The notes under the pieces were generated by a model. That model saw only the letters and a program-made list of their open reading frames with translations, searched no databases and was not told the DNA's origin. Of a stretch of 64,000 bases of DNA, positions 33,203 to 45,677 are shown in pieces. The DNA lies in NCBI GenBank assembly GCA_028023455.1, contig JAQFVV010006203.1, forward strand, positions 13,614,348-13,678,347, in the 5' to 3' direction. The translations under genes and the position numbers were made by a program. Numbering within the stretch: the first letter of the stretch is position 1; the number at the start of each line of letters is the position of its first letter. Source of the stretch: Epiperipatus broadwayi. Taxonomy: Eukaryota > Onychophora > Udeonychophora > Euonychophora > Peripatidae.

Positions 33203-35949
33203 TTTAATTAAAAAACAAATTCTAATATCACTCAAATAAAAGAGTAAATAAATTACTCCTTACTAATATTATTCGTATTTTTAAAACAAAATTATATATT
33301 TTATTAATTAGAGAAGCTTATAAAATTGTTCTAATTTGGAATTCTGAAAACAGATAATTTTCTTCAGAAAATATTTATTTACTCAAACCAAAATTAATTT
33401 AAATTATACCTATAGAAAAATGCAGTGACTAAACACTACTTGTCATATGATATAATGCTATAGTTTTAACTGAAGATAAATGCAATTATTTATTCCTACT
33501 GAAATGCCTAAAATTATATGAATTTCATCTATATAATTTGAATGAAACTCCAATTGGTAGTGAACTCATTCGTGGAAGAAAATGTCAACATCATGCAAGA
33601 AGAATGTTTTGGATCAACTGGATATCTTGATTGCCTTTGCGATGACCAAGGAATAAAGAACTTTATTAAAACAGACAAAAGTCTGGTGATCATGTGATGT
33701 TTAAAGAACTTTATTCTTAACAAACATTATTTCACAAATATGGAAATGAATAGGACAATAATATGAACTTTTATTAGAACATATTATCTTCATGAATCGT
33801 CATTTAAAAATATTTAATTTTATTTTCTTTAGTTACTGAAATCTGTTTGCAATTGGAATAACTCATTTAAGAAAGACTAAATGAAGAGGAATAGAAGTTA
33901 AATTTTTTTTTTTTAATATTTAATAAAATTTAGGTATTCTATGAAAGCAACTTGACTGAAATATAATCTTGTGTATAAAAGTAAACTTAATATGAAGGTA
34001 AGATTTTACCATTCTTCATATTGGATTTATTTATGATATGACAGAACTTTGTTGTTACTAATTTAATTAACATGAAAATGTTAGTTTGTTATTAGTTGTG
34101 TAATTGACTAATATCTTGTATGAAAGATCTTATATTTTTAATGACAACTATACATAGGAATGGTCTCTTCAAATTGGAATTCTCTCATATGGATTGCATA
34201 ATATAATATTACTATTTATTTCTATATGAATTAAATCAAGATTAGCTAGTTTAGTATTTTTATATATATATTTTTATAAATTATAAAAATGTGTTTATGA
34301 TGTTATAAATTATTACAATCTCTTTATGTTATGAGATACATATCTACTATATGAATATGAAACGGTATTAATTATTTAATATTATAATTAGTAGAGATTT
34401 AAGTAAAACACTCATGATAATTTATTTTTTTTATATTAAAAAAATCTGAATTGTTATTCATTAATAAATATTGTTAAAGTTCGTTTGAAATTTTAAAGAA
34501 GTTTCTAATTTATTTAATTCATTTATTCGTTTTACGAAACAAAATAAAGTTAAATATATATATATCCACACACATGTATTACACTTATTTAATATGCTAA
34601 TAACTTGATTGAAATAAATTTTAAAAATATATTGAGATTATATTAAATATTGTTATTGTTGTAAAATTGATGGAAACCCTTGAAGAGAATTAATTGTAAT
34701 ATCTATGCTGAGTTTGAATTCTGAGAATAACGGAACAATTAATAAAGATGAAAATTGAATGATTTAGTTTAAATTGTGTTTATGTTAAATATTTGATATT
34801 AAATTATCTTATTTGAAATGAATTCAATTTTAGATCATAATTAGAACATTCCATCCATGGCATCCTATACGAAGACCTTAAATCCAATTATAGAAAAATT
34901 GACCACTTTATTCCTTCCTTAGGAAAATATCCATACCATTGCAATATATATGTTCTTTTCTCGAAAGCAGATTAGAAAATCAGACAAGATAGTAATACAT
35001 CTGAGTGTTGACACATATGAACATCTGTAGTAGTTTCTATTTAATCTAACACCTTAATCTGAAGTTCCATAAAAAAAAAAAATGAAGCTATAAGATAGCA
35101 CCAAGATGACTACCTCATATTTTAAATGCAAAGTGAATTTACTAAGAAATATATATATATGTAATACATAGTAATGAATTTTGTTAAAAAAAAAAAAATG
35201 CAATTATAGTCTTAATTTACTATACATAATCCTAGAAATAATGCAAAACCATCAAATATATCCAAAAAATAAAACAAAACAATTGATCATTCTTGTATTT
35301 AACAAAAAAATTCATGCTTAAAGCTTATCACATAATTCACAATATTGAGAAAAGTAGGAAGAAATAACGTATGACTCTTTTTTTTTTTTTTAGCATTTTT
35401 ATATAGTGTCATAACATCAAATTTAAATCCCAAAGATTAAAATTCTAATTAGCTTTTATATAAAATATGAATTTTGGAATGTAAGAAAATGTCAAAAGAG
35501 ATAGTACTTCTGATGAATCAGTAGCTACAATGATCATTTTTGGTTCTCAATGATATCTCAACTTTCATCTAGTAATTATTGGTATACAACAATGATCACA
35601 CTTCGAAATAATTATTTTTTTGCAGAACTAAACCAACTGAGGGTAGCTGATATATTTGTCAGAGATATAGTAGATATCAATGCCTAACAGCATGAAGTCA
35701 TACATCAAATAAATTGTTAAAGTAATCTTTAAAAAAAAGTGATAAAAAAGTCTGATTCATGGCTTGTGGTTACAGCCGTTAAGGGTGAAGTGCATGGTAA
35801 AATAATATTCTGGCCAGTTACCTACTATTTCATTAAGATTCTCAAAAAGCAATAAAAATGTCTGTGACTGAAGATTTGTTTTTAAATGATGAAAAAAGTA
35901 AATGATGATTAACAGTGGCTCAGTTATTATTTAGATAAACAAGGAACAT
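33203..35949. other. AT-rich sequence, no gene seen
   Basis: Only the tiny family A derivative at 33653-33713 stands out. The minus frame 33529-33723 reads across it and is not supported. Confidence 0.4.
33653..33713. mobile_element. minimal family A derivative, about 33 bp, with 14-bp target duplication
   Basis: taaagaactttatt appears at about 33653-33666 and 33700-33713. The 33 bases between begin aaaacagacaaaagtctggt and end gtgatcatgtgatgt. These are the left-end phrase (aaaacaggcaaaactct) and right-end phrase (gtgatcatgtgatgttta) of family A with everything else deleted. The duplication shows it inserted, or was deleted after insertion, as a unit. Confidence 0.65.
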
Positions 35950-38525
35950 ATGCTTATTGAACAACTAAGGTTTTGGAAGGCAAAACATGATATAGGATCT
36001 AAGATAACAGATAATATAGTGGAGAGTAATGGAAAATAGGAACTGATAAAAGGGATGATAATTGATAAATGGAATATTAAAGATAATACAAGGATTAATA
36101 AACAGATTAAATTGTGTACTGGAATGATTGGAATACATATTTGCACTTTGGCAAGAACAAAAATTGCATAGATAGGAGATTACAACATACTGGATGATCA
36201 TATCATTATATTGACTGAGAAGGATAGTATAGATCACTATGGTGAGAGGATGTGGATACACAAGAATAAAATTCTGGTAGTTCATAAGAGGCTTCACCAA
36301 CGAATCTGGTAATCACATTATGCAGCAGCAACCAGTAAAAGATATATAAATTCTATGAAATAGTACTGTCAGTTTTTCAGAAATAGAAAAATATAAGTAT
36401 GATTATTATCCAAAGTGATATGAATGCTAAAGATTTGATATATAAACTGTAAGGAGGGGAGATCATATTTTGGAAAAAATCTGATAATTTTAGCAATACA
36501 AATAATTTTATCACACATTTTTACAACTTAAAAAAAGATATATATGGATGTTTTGTATTACTAAAAATCAAATTATTTATACCATGGCTGATAGAAAAAG
36601 AATACTAAAAGTGAAAAACTTATCCAAGAGTTAATCTAGACAAATTATTGGCTTTTGATTGCAAACATAAAGGTAAAATTACACATTGTCAAGAAAAATA
36701 ATTTTAAAAGACTGATTACAGTTGGTGAGAGAATGAGAGATTAACAAAATATGTTTGCAGAGTAACAAACTGATTTGAATGAATTAATAAATGCAGTAAC
36801 ATGGATAGATAGTGACAGCAGTTAAAACGCAATATATTGAACACTGCACAAGAAGTCAAAACAAGCAAGAATGGCTTATTGGGTAACAATGAAAACAATA
36901 AATATAAATGATGAAAAAAGAACATCCAAGAATCGTGAAAATGTAAAATAAGCAGAATTGAAATGAGAAATAGAGAAGAGAGTGAGGAAATATAAATAAA
37001 AATACATAAACAATTAAAGCACATAACTAAGAAGGGAGGATAGATATAGTACTACTAAAAAAATGGTTTTAGATCAGAAAAAACTTACTGGAAAGTTTGT
37101 TCCAATATTATTTATGATAAAAAAATAAAGGTGATGAGGTATAAACAAAAAGTTATCAGTTGATGGAATTTTGAAGACCCATACAAAAATGACACAATAG
37201 TATTTAACATATCGATTACAGAATATAAAGCACTACCACTAAGAAATGAAATAGTAAAAGTTATATCAAGAATTGCAATAGGAGATCACTAAGAATGCAG
37301 TTATTCAAAAAAAAGAAAGACTCAATTATTATTAAATTGGTATATAGGTTGATCTTGGCTGAATGAAAGAGTGGAGATTAACCTGCAGACTGAATTATAG
37401 CTATATTTGTGCCAATACTAAAGAGAAGACCTCAGTCAATGTGATATTTATAACACAATACCTTTGATTTCATATGCAAGGAAAATGTTGAAGATAATGT
37501 TGAATAGAATACAGGCAAAGATGGAACAGAAATTATTGCAGAATCAGCAGATTTTGTATCACAATGAGGAACGGGAGTTCAGATAAAACATATATCATGG
37601 CAAGTTTTGGATAGCAAAACTGAATATAAGATGCTCTCCAAATTTGATACAGTTAATATTTTCTTGACATAGAAAACAAAAAGGCCCAAAGCAAATAAAT
37701 TCAGATGGGTTTCAAAGAATAAAAGGGTGAATTGTGTCTTTACACAAGATTTATTCAATATTGTAGTAGAAACAGTAATAAGAAGGCTTTGAATGGATTT
37801 TCAGGGGTATTCTGCATAAGAGGAAGACATGTGATTTGCAATGTACAGTTGCTATAATTTTGATGGAAACAGCAGAGAAAGAATTATGGGATATGATAGA
37901 TCAACTAATAAAAGCAGAAGAAAAATATAGATAAAAGCTAAATATGAGCAAAACAAGGGTAACATGATTAACCAGAATAATAGTAAAGATAACTGCATTG
38001 GAACAGATTTTAGAGTTTATCTACCTGGTCTTCAGATTATATCAGAGTGGAGAATCTCCTATAGAGATAAATGTATAGTTATGTTTGGCATCAAAGGCAT
38101 TTACAAAATTAAATATGTGGACAAAGTATAGGCTGTTGAAAGCTTTGATATGGTTCATTATATTATATAAACATGAAGCATGGAGACTGAAGAAACAACA
38201 GAAAACAACAACTAACACTTCTGAAATAAAATGTTAACAAAGAATGCTTAGGATTTTGGAAAAAACAAATACACAAAGACAATGGAGATGGTAAAGAAAA
38301 AATTACACTATTTTGGACCTATGGGAGTTAGGCGGACACACAGTGAAAGAATATCATAATTGGAATTCTGAATGAGTAAAGAAAAAGCAAATTAATAAGA
38401 CTGTAATACATTAGCAATATCATAGAATGGATGGGATTAACAGTATTGAAAGCAGGCAGATCAATGGATGATGGAACAGCTGCTGTCCATCAGCAAAATA
38501 AAAGATCAGATGGATGATGATATTA
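35950..38525 (+). mobile_element. old decayed LINE of the craniofacial-development-protein-2-like type
   Basis: Plus-strand fragments in shifting frames keep the LINE order. Endonuclease traces are IIIQSDMNAK near 36400 (for GDFNA) and KTYPRVN near 36615. RT traces are FVPILKRR near 37410 and LFNIVVETVIRRL near 37745. KLNMSKTRV lies near 37940. The tail has QRMLRILEKTNT near 38240. The 3' end has gatggatgatgatatt at 38508-38525. Wording differs from the 13197 copy, so it is a different LINE lineage. Stops and shifts every few codons show it is long dead. The minus-strand frames at 35931-36300 and 36716-37024 are shadows of it. Confidence 0.75.
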
Positions 38526-41076
38526 TTTTATAACCTACTATATTGAATTAACTGTTTCATAATTATGTAGAATAAATTCTGCAACAGAATACTAACTTTT
38601 AGCATATTAAAATATAAAAAGTATTAACTTAAAACATAACTGCATAAAATAGATATCAAAAGATAATATAAAATAATGATGAAACTGAAACTATTTTTAA
38701 ATAGTATCATAAAATATTTTTTGGTAGATAGTAAAACAGTGGTTTTTGAAAAATGTATATATAACAGATACAACACTGAATTCATCTGACCATAATAATA
38801 ATAATGATAAAGCAAAAGTTCAAGCAAAAAAAATGTAATTTGAATTTTTAATTTAAAAATATATTTTCTTCACAATATATATATATAACTAAACAATATT
38901 GTTACAATTCTAATGAATAATGAATACTGCATATTATATAGCAAATACATACATATAAATAACATTTAATATCAAATAATATACATAGATATATGTACAT
39001 TATATTATATGAAGATTTTCACTATTAAAAGTTGAAATTAAAAAAAATTGTGGGCATACTGTGCATCAGTCCTATGCACTGAGAAATTCCTCTGTCTAGT
39101 AGTCAAATAATCCTGTTTAGTTTTTAAAAAGATCTCCATCCACAGATACAGAAATCACAAAAGCTGCTTAACATTTTGAAGAAATCACCTTTATCAAGGC
39201 TATGTTGTCCTGGGGACACTGACAGTTCTCCAGCTATTACACAGTATTTTCCCAAAAATTGTTTTAATTTTATATATATTTCTAGATATACATTCACATA
39301 AAAAAATATTTTGAGCTTATATATTCCGTACGATTAAAGAATAATTATTTGACCCAGCTATAATTTATTACTTTAACTCATGGTTTTATGCAGTATGGCG
39401 CAACAGAGAGTGATTATTGGAGTAAATTCCTGGATTCATGTTCAAAATAATATTTCCAAGTATTCGAACGTCTACATATTCCCAAGAGTAAAGAGCCATT
39501 CGATTTTTGTTTAATTCCTGTAATGTATTATCTTTTTTACATAGAAAAAAATACACTTTGCTAACAAAAAAAAAAAAATTAACTTTTTGAAAAGTGAAAT
39601 GATAGGATAATTTTTCCATTCAAATATTAAAAATTCTGATATTTTTTAAAGATATTAATGTACACATATAAACATGAAAAGAAGAAAATTTAAAGTTTGC
39701 ATGTGTGTGTGGTATGCAATACAAAACCTAATACATTCCCCAATCTTAACGCATTAATAAAATGAACAAATCCTTCTTTAGATTTAAATAATTTCTTTAT
39801 AATTTTGAAATGAACACATTTCATATCACTTTATTATAACAACATTAATCCTTTATTGCTAAAATACTGTGAGCTTCTAGCATTATTGTGACGCAGTCCT
39901 GCCAATGTAAAAATTTATAAATAAATTGTGCGTGGGTTGCATTTTCATTCTCCAAAGTAGTCACTTCGTTTATACTTACAAAAAATCATTATTTTGAGAT
40001 TTTTTTTGAAAGCAGAATACATTTAACATACTTTTTTTTATCCGGAAAAGCATTGGATCTTTTTATCAGAAGTTCTGAAACAACTGCAATAATTCCTTTA
40101 ACATAAGTTATTTACGCCATAGGAAAAATAACATAGAAATACAATAATCAACGAATTTTTTAATTTCATTTTAAAATGCATGAAATAAAAAATTTCTACT
40201 TCTAATTTCACATACCTCACACTTTATTTATCTTAATTAAAAATAACTTATTCACTGAAGTGTTATTAACTGCATAAGGTTGATTATATTTATTTATTTA
40301 TTTTAAAACGGTATAAACTGTGATGTCACTATGAAAAAGCGATTGACCAAATAACCTCAACTTGAACCCAAAGCAATGAGATCACGATTCATTTGAGGTT
40401 CTTCCCGCATGTTTCAACACAAAATTAGAATTAGTGACTTTGACCTTACATAAAATTAATATCATCAATGAACATTATCATAAATGTTTCTAATTATTAC
40501 GGAATTAAAAAAATACACAAGTAATAAAATCAAATTTTTGAGATTCAACAGATGAAACGTTTTAAAACAACGCAGAGTAGAGAAAGGATAGAAAAGTAGA
40601 TTTTTTTTTTTATTTCAGGATATTTTGTCTTATGTAATATATTTTTTTATACATCACACTTGCTATCAAGTAGTTTTACAAAGCACATGTATTATTGTAC
40701 TATTAAAAAATCATAAATTTTTACATGCTAATATTATTTAACATACAAACTAAATTTCCTGAATTTAAAATTATAACAATGCTTACAATTTAAAAAATAA
40801 TAATTGAATTAAAATATTTATGGATACGGTATAACAATCGGCTTACCTAATCAATTGCACGGCAAAGTTTGAACTATTTACTTGCACTTCTTAAAATTAT
40901 TTATAAATTTTTCATTTTTTTTTTTCATTATCCCATTTAATTCCTATACAGAAAGACGTTGATTAATATGTTAGAAAGCTGGAATCTTCAAGTCTCTTTA
41001 TTTTGAAGTTAAAATATATAACCACTTTTTCCATAACAAACTATCGAACGTAAGCCTAGACAAGCAGCTGAAAAAT
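38526..41076. other. AT-rich sequence, no gene seen
   Basis: 39045-39250 has slightly higher complexity, but no frame or motif could be assigned. Minus frames at 38624 and 39386 have chance-like composition. Confidence 0.4.
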
Positions 41077-41100
41077 AACGTCATCAATCATGTGATAGTA
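41077..41100 (+). promoter_or_regulatory. M-box/E-box-like and CRE-half sites just upstream of a candidate start codon
   Basis: aacgtca (41077-41083) contains the CGTCA half of a cAMP-response element. tcatgtga (41088-41095) is an exact match to the palindromic-type M-box bound by MITF/TFE factors. Both sit within 25 bases of the ATG at 41101. Eight-base matches occur by chance, so the regulatory reading is inference. It is tempting because MITF/TFE factors control lysosome-related organelle genes. Confidence 0.25.
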
Positions 41101-41123
41101 ATGGCTTCTTTTGACTGTGACAG
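41101..41123 (+). CDS. HPS4: candidate first coding exon of HPS4
   Basis: ATG in a fair context (gtaATGG) gives MASFDCD plus two bases, followed by cag|gtatag as a possible donor. Splicing to the acceptor ...aaacag at 59925 completes AGA and continues TTG CAG TTT CCA in the exact frame of the HPS4 exon, giving MASFDCDRLQFPVFFLYD. That is close in length to the short leader of vertebrate HPS4. Against it: the donor lacks G at +5, the intron would be 18.8 kb, and a frame match has a one-in-three chance. The exon at 58730-58814 is a rival. Confidence 0.3.
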
Positions 41124-41712
41124 GTATAGTATACCCATCGGGATTTGTTTTACTTTATAGAATTAAAATACTAATTTCATTTTAAAAAATTGCTTTTTTT
41201 AAGTTGGCTCATAAAACTTCATTTTGTTAATATAAAATAAGGTTAAAATAACCTTTTTAATCATTGAAAACAAGTGTCTTCTTTTTTTTTTTGCAATTTT
41301 CTGTTTACAAGTTAAATAACTAAAAACATTTTTGTGGGATTAATAAAAATGAAGTTATTAATCTAGGATCGGCTTTACTAATGGAATTTTTTTTACTGGA
41401 TTCAGTTGCAAAAATAAATAAAAATTCAAGTGTCAACATCATACTGTTGTCACAAATATATGATTCATTATATACGAATAACATTTTAGTGTTTGTGAAT
41501 GATTTTTTTAAGATTAAAGGAAATATGTATTGCATTATTTTAGAGAGTCAAGTAAAGATTATAAGAAACTGGTATTTTAAAAGTAGTGGAGTTTAGAAAT
41601 TAATAAAGATGAAGAAAAACGATAGATATTACATTTCTACGAATAGGATAAAAATGCAATATTAAAATCTAAATTTGCTTAGAGTGAAAAATATAATCGC
41701 GATAAATTGCGT

Positions 41713-41798
41713 GAATATAACAAACATATACACACTTCTAATATTAAACTCTTATGAATATAACAAACATATACACACTACTAATATTAAACTCTTAA
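41713..41798. repeat. 43-bp tandem duplication
   Basis: gaatataacaaacatataca begins at 41713 and again at 41756. Both units continue through taatattaaactctta with one substitution. Confidence 0.9.
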
Positions 41799-42077
41799 AA
41801 GGCAAATTCTTTGTTTACAAACTTTTGAAGTTAGTTTGGCAATGCAGTTTTAAGTACCTTATGATCATAGGTAAGCACATAATTTTGAATGTTTTGTGTT
41901 TTTTTTATAAAAGATATATGTTGATCTTTATATTAAATTGGCTGTTTTTTTAAGGTTGATTTAGATATATGCATCTTTTTTCAAGTAGGTGCAGGAATCA
42001 TTTTAAATAGGAAAAATTTAGTAATAGTAACACTACATTCTCGAAACCATGAAGCACAGATATGTAAATAGATACTA

Positions 42078-42305
42078 ATGGTATTTATTGTTGGTCAAAA
42101 TAAACAAATTGCGAAAATAGAACACGTATTAAACAATTTCCATTATCCAAATCTTGTTCTTTTGGCCAAAATCTTAGCCCAAATGAAAGAATATGTAAGG
42201 CAAACAAATGATTTATCAATCAAGATTATTCATAGTGTATTAGCCCATCTTCCAGAGATTAACATATGCTTTCAGAAAAATGCTCATCTATATAAAATTG
42301 CATAA
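42078..42305 (+). CDS. unrecognised 75-codon ORF
   Basis: ATG to stop, 75 codons, preceded by an in-frame stop at 42069. The protein starts MVFIVGQNKQIAKIEHVLNN, has a helix-prone middle (LLAKILAQMKEYVRQ) and ends AHLYKIA. Its composition is more protein-like than the other chance frames here, with Gln, Glu, His and Pro spread evenly and no homopolymer runs. I recognise no family, and it is not part of the LINE or PLE proteins seen nearby. It could be a small gene, an exon, or a relic of a gene copy. If HPS4 starts at 41101, it lies in that gene's first intron. Confidence 0.25.
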   Translation: MVFIVGQNKQIAKIEHVLNNFHYPNLVLLAKILAQMKEYVRQTNDLSIKIIHSVLAHLPEINICFQKNAHLYKIA

Positions 42306-42567
42306 ATTAATATTCTTGAAAGCTTTGTATCAAGTGTTGAATGTTGTGTTATTCTTTGTGAATATAGTAAGGTGAAAAGATTTTTTTTTTTTAACTACAA
42401 AAGTAAATATTCAATATTCAGCATTTATTCAGTACAGGAACTTAAACAATAAATCACAAGTGTCACAAAACCAACCACTACCATTATTTTTCTGTAGTAT
42501 TTTATATAAATTTAATTTGTACACTTTATTTTAAACACTTTCTAATGAAAAAAGTTTACATTGTGTA

Positions 42568-42620
42568 TATACACACACAATCTTTTTATTCAATTGTGCT
42601 GCAGTCTTCCTCAGAACTAT
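42568..42620 (-). other. possible PLE hammerhead-like relic
   Basis: On the minus strand it reads ttctgaggaagactgcagca, then caattgaataaaaagattg. The CTGAgGA...GAA arrangement followed by an A-rich tract resembles the CUGAUGA...GAAA core found in terminal repeats of Penelope-like elements, but both core boxes are imperfect. Weak on its own; it is listed because PLEs lie just downstream. Confidence 0.25.
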
Positions 42621-42988
42621 GATATAATGACAGATAAAATAAATATATATAAATAATGTAATTAAAAAATGTTCTCAATAAAATTTAAAAAATAACTTGA
42701 ACAATATTTAGAATTATATCTACAATTCAGTCAGTTATGAAAATAGTCAAATTTGTTTTCTATCTTATATGAGGACTAAAGTGAAGGAAATTATAAATGG
42801 TTGCTTCAAGATATCACCAATTTTGCTAATAAAAACTGAATTGAAATTCTAAGTCAAATTAATTGTCTTGGAATTAGTAGCACTGTATATACATATTGTA
42901 AGCTGAGTTCAATGAAGTGGGGCAAAATATGTTTCTTGCATCTGGCATACAATATATGGAAATAATTATGAGTTGATAGACTTTACAC

Positions 42989-43057
42989 TATGGCATTTAT
43001 GGTTTCAGCATTTGTGTATCTTGGTATTTATGATTTCAGTATTTATGTATCTTGGCA
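42989..43057. repeat. 31-bp tandem duplication
   Basis: tggcatttatggtttcagca followed by tttgtgtatct is repeated directly as tggtatttatgatttcagta followed by tttatgtatct. Confidence 0.8.
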
Positions 43058-43481
43058 TGGCGATATCTAAGCATTTAATGTTTTGAAAACACGTTTACCA
43101 TTTAGAGCTGGCAATGTAATTCAATGATTTGAACCACATATATGGAGGAAGTAGAAATTGATTCTATGTCACTATTCTCTTCAATACTAAGATTTATACT
43201 TGATTTAATTCAACTGGAGATTCCATACATCTAAAACTAGATTTAGCATAGAAGATGGGAGTGCATTGGTGAATAACCAAACCAGTTTTGCAAAGATCCT
43301 TTGTAAATTGGAACTAGACTTATATTTGTCATGTAGACAATTTTATCCAAAGTGAAAAACACCAGATATCAACAGAGAAAAGAGAGATTAGATTCATGAC
43401 TTGTTAGCAATTGTTGGAAACAGATCTATAATGGATTACTTCTGTAATTACACATAATTTGTATTTGCAAATATATATATA

Positions 43482-43618
43482 AAATAAAAATTCATGTAAC
43501 ATTACAACTAGTCAAAAAACTAAACTTTACTAAAATTCTTCTACAACCATTGTTTCATTTATTAACAAATAGATCTTTTCAAGTGAAATTCAACTAAACA
43601 TACCTCCTATATTCATGG
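43482..43618. repeat. left inverted terminal repeat (pLTR) of the older PLE
   Basis: Reverse complement of 45935-46085 with moderate divergence. Shared phrases include ttcatttattaacaaataga (left form), aattcaacta and tttactaaaattctt. Confidence 0.8.
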
Positions 43619-44433
43619 TTTGCTATTGTTATTAGAGTATTCTATGTATTTTGTGTGTAATGATGTGTTTTATAAAATTAAAGAGGATTGGGTTATTGAT
43701 TATTTCTCCTTTAGTGGGCTTTGTCTATATTGATTTTTTAAGAGAGTAATGTTATTGATAATTTTTCTGTTTCTTTAAAATTATTCATTAAAGATATGTT
43801 GATGATTGTTTGTTTGTTATATAGAAGAATAAATTGAAGAATTTTTTTGTGGGATTGAATGATTTTGATAGTAATATTAAATTTACTATTGTGGGGTATA
43901 CATTTAAATTTGTAAAATGTTGATAAAGTTGATAATGTTTTATTTTGCAGTTATTTTATTAAAGAAAAAAAAAATTAAGAAATATGATAAAGCCAGATAG
44001 TTATCAACCTTTTATTCATAAAAGACTTTCTTTATTGAATTTTTGTTAAAGGAATAGAAGGCTTAATAATTTTGAAAATAATAGTTATATTCAGAGGAGT
44101 AAATTTGCTTCTGATTATATTGAGTTAGGATATAATAATGAAATCATTAGGAATATTACATTTAATAAAATATCAATGGTTCAATTAATAATAAAGATTT
44201 AAGTGTTAATGAGAATAAAGAGTATTTCTTTGTCGTATAAGTCATCAATTAGTAAATTGATTTATAAGAATAATTTTTTATTGGGTGGTATGAAAGTGGC
44301 TTTGAAGAAAGGTCTAAATTTGAATTCATTACTATAGTTTTTAAGATTACTTGTCATTGTTACAAAATTTATATAGGCCAGAGTAAATTAAGTCTTAATA
44401 AAATAATAGTTTTCCACTTCACCTTTGATTGTA

Positions 44434-44497
44434 AGTAATTGCAATTGCGCTTTACACAAAAGTGAAGCTTGTCTAAATCTTATTAAAAAGTTATATG
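44434..44497. repeat. left inverted terminal repeat of the younger PLE
   Basis: Reads agtaattgcaattgcgcttt then gaagcttgtctaaatcttat. It matches the reverse complement of 45612-45677 with about five differences. The ATG of the 341-codon ORF (44495) lies at its inner edge. Confidence 0.92.
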
Positions 44498-45520
44498 AAC
44501 GACGGATGGCTAATGGGCCTCCCAATAAGTGGGATGATATCTAGTATTTTCCTCAATCATTTTGAAAGGCAAATACTGAATAAGTACTATACAATTGAAC
44601 CAAACTTAATATATACGCGCTATGTCGACGATGTATTCATAGTTGCACCAGAACAAATAATAATGGATATTCAAAAAGAGCTACAAACACAAACCTCTTT
44701 AACAATTAACTGCATACATGAAAACCTTCAGCACAATGTTAATTATCTAGATATTCAAGTTCATAGAGATCCACACCAACTTACATATGCTATGACAGTT
44801 AAGCCACTAGAAATTCGAGGATTTATACATCCAAACTCGAACTCACCCAACTCACATAAATTGGCTGGACTCTCTTCCTTCCTGCACAGAAATCATAGAC
44901 TATGTAAATTTGAAGCTGACCGAAAAATGAACCTCACAAATTATATTAAAGATCTAGAAAAGGTTGGATTTTCACACAACATTATATATAAAAAGATCAA
45001 GCAATTTCAAACTAAATTACAAACTGACACGGTCAAAAACAATAAACCCAGAATAATGCTTCCATACATACCATCAATTGCTAGGAAATATTATAAAATA
45101 TTTGCTGAGTCCTTCGAACTAGGATTCCACACCCCACCATCAACAAACAGAATGATAAACAATACCAAAGACAAAATACCTTCTGATCAAATATCCCAAG
45201 CAGTTTATAAAATTTCATGCCCAACCAATGGATGTAGAGCGGCATATTATGGGGAGACCCGTGCCAACATTACAACAAGAACATCTCAACATCATTATTT
45301 GTACAGGAAAGCTATAAATAACGATGAAAACAGATCCATATTCTTTGAGCACCAAAAAACAACCAGCCATATGTTTGAACCCATTATAGCAAGGGCACTG
45401 TGCACTGAACGCAATGATGTGAAACAAAAAATTAAAGAAGCGTGTTTTATTGCAAATGACAATTGTGCAATAAACCGGAAAGAATCGTGCTTTGCAATCT
45501 CCAGAAAATGGTCGTTATAA
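44495..45520 (+). CDS. Penelope-like RT/GIY-YIG endonuclease, 5'-truncated, 341 codons
   Basis: An uninterrupted 341-codon frame. Residues 8-20 (GLPISGMISSIFL) are the GLPxG(S/M)xxS box of PLE and telomerase-type RT. RYVDD at 42-46 carries the catalytic Asp pair, and NYLDIQV (83-89) and the LAGLSSFLHR segment (123-132) follow the PLE pattern. LPYIPSIARKY at 189-199 is the thumb-region phrase. The GIY-YIG nuclease begins with VYKISC (237-242), where the GIY Tyr is kept, and YYG (251-253). Full PLE proteins are usually about twice as long; the N-terminal half, including RT motif A with its catalytic Asp, is missing. The protein could not polymerise DNA by itself. The ATG lies in the terminal repeat and may be fortuitous. 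Confidence 0.88.
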   Translation: MNDGWLMGLPISGMISSIFLNHFERQILNKYYTIEPNLIYTRYVDDVFIVAPEQIIMDIQKELQTQTSLTINCIHENLQHNVNYLDIQVHRDPHQLTYAMTVKPLEIRGFIHPNSNSPNSHKLAGLSSFLHRNHRLCKFEADRKMNLTNYIKDLEKVGFSHNIIYKKIKQFQTKLQTDTVKNNKPRIMLPYIPSIARKYYKIFAESFELGFHTPPSTNRMINNTKDKIPSDQISQAVYKISCPTNGCRAAYYGETRANITTRTSQHHYLYRKAINNDENRSIFFEHQKTTSHMFEPIIARALCTERNDVKQKIKEACFIANDNCAINRKESCFAISRKWSL

Positions 45521-45611
45521 AATTTGCATAAAATTTACATAAACCACAGCTAAACTTCAGTTAAAAGTAGGCTATGATTATGGAGACTCAAGGTCTCTGA
45601 AAGTGCTAAGC

Positions 45612-45677
45612 CATATAACTTTTTAATAAGATTTAGACAAGCTTCACTTTTTTGCGTAAAGCGCAATCTCAATTACT
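45612..45677. repeat. right inverted terminal repeat of the younger PLE
   Basis: Reads catataactttttaataaga and then tttagacaagcttcac, the opposite-strand form of 44434-44497. It ends exactly at the 14-bp duplication. Confidence 0.92.

Larger units (their letters stand above)
41124..43481. other. AT-rich sequence with small repeats, no supported gene
   Basis: Contains the 43-bp tandem duplication at 41713, the unexplained frame at 42078, a PLE-like motif near 42568 and a 31-bp duplication at 42989; each is listed separately. The 41675-41953 frame is produced by the tandem duplication and AT-rich sequence. Confidence 0.4.

Noticed and set aside
36716-37024. 102-codon hydrophobic minus frame as a membrane protein
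   Set aside because: It is antisense to the decayed LINE on the plus strand.
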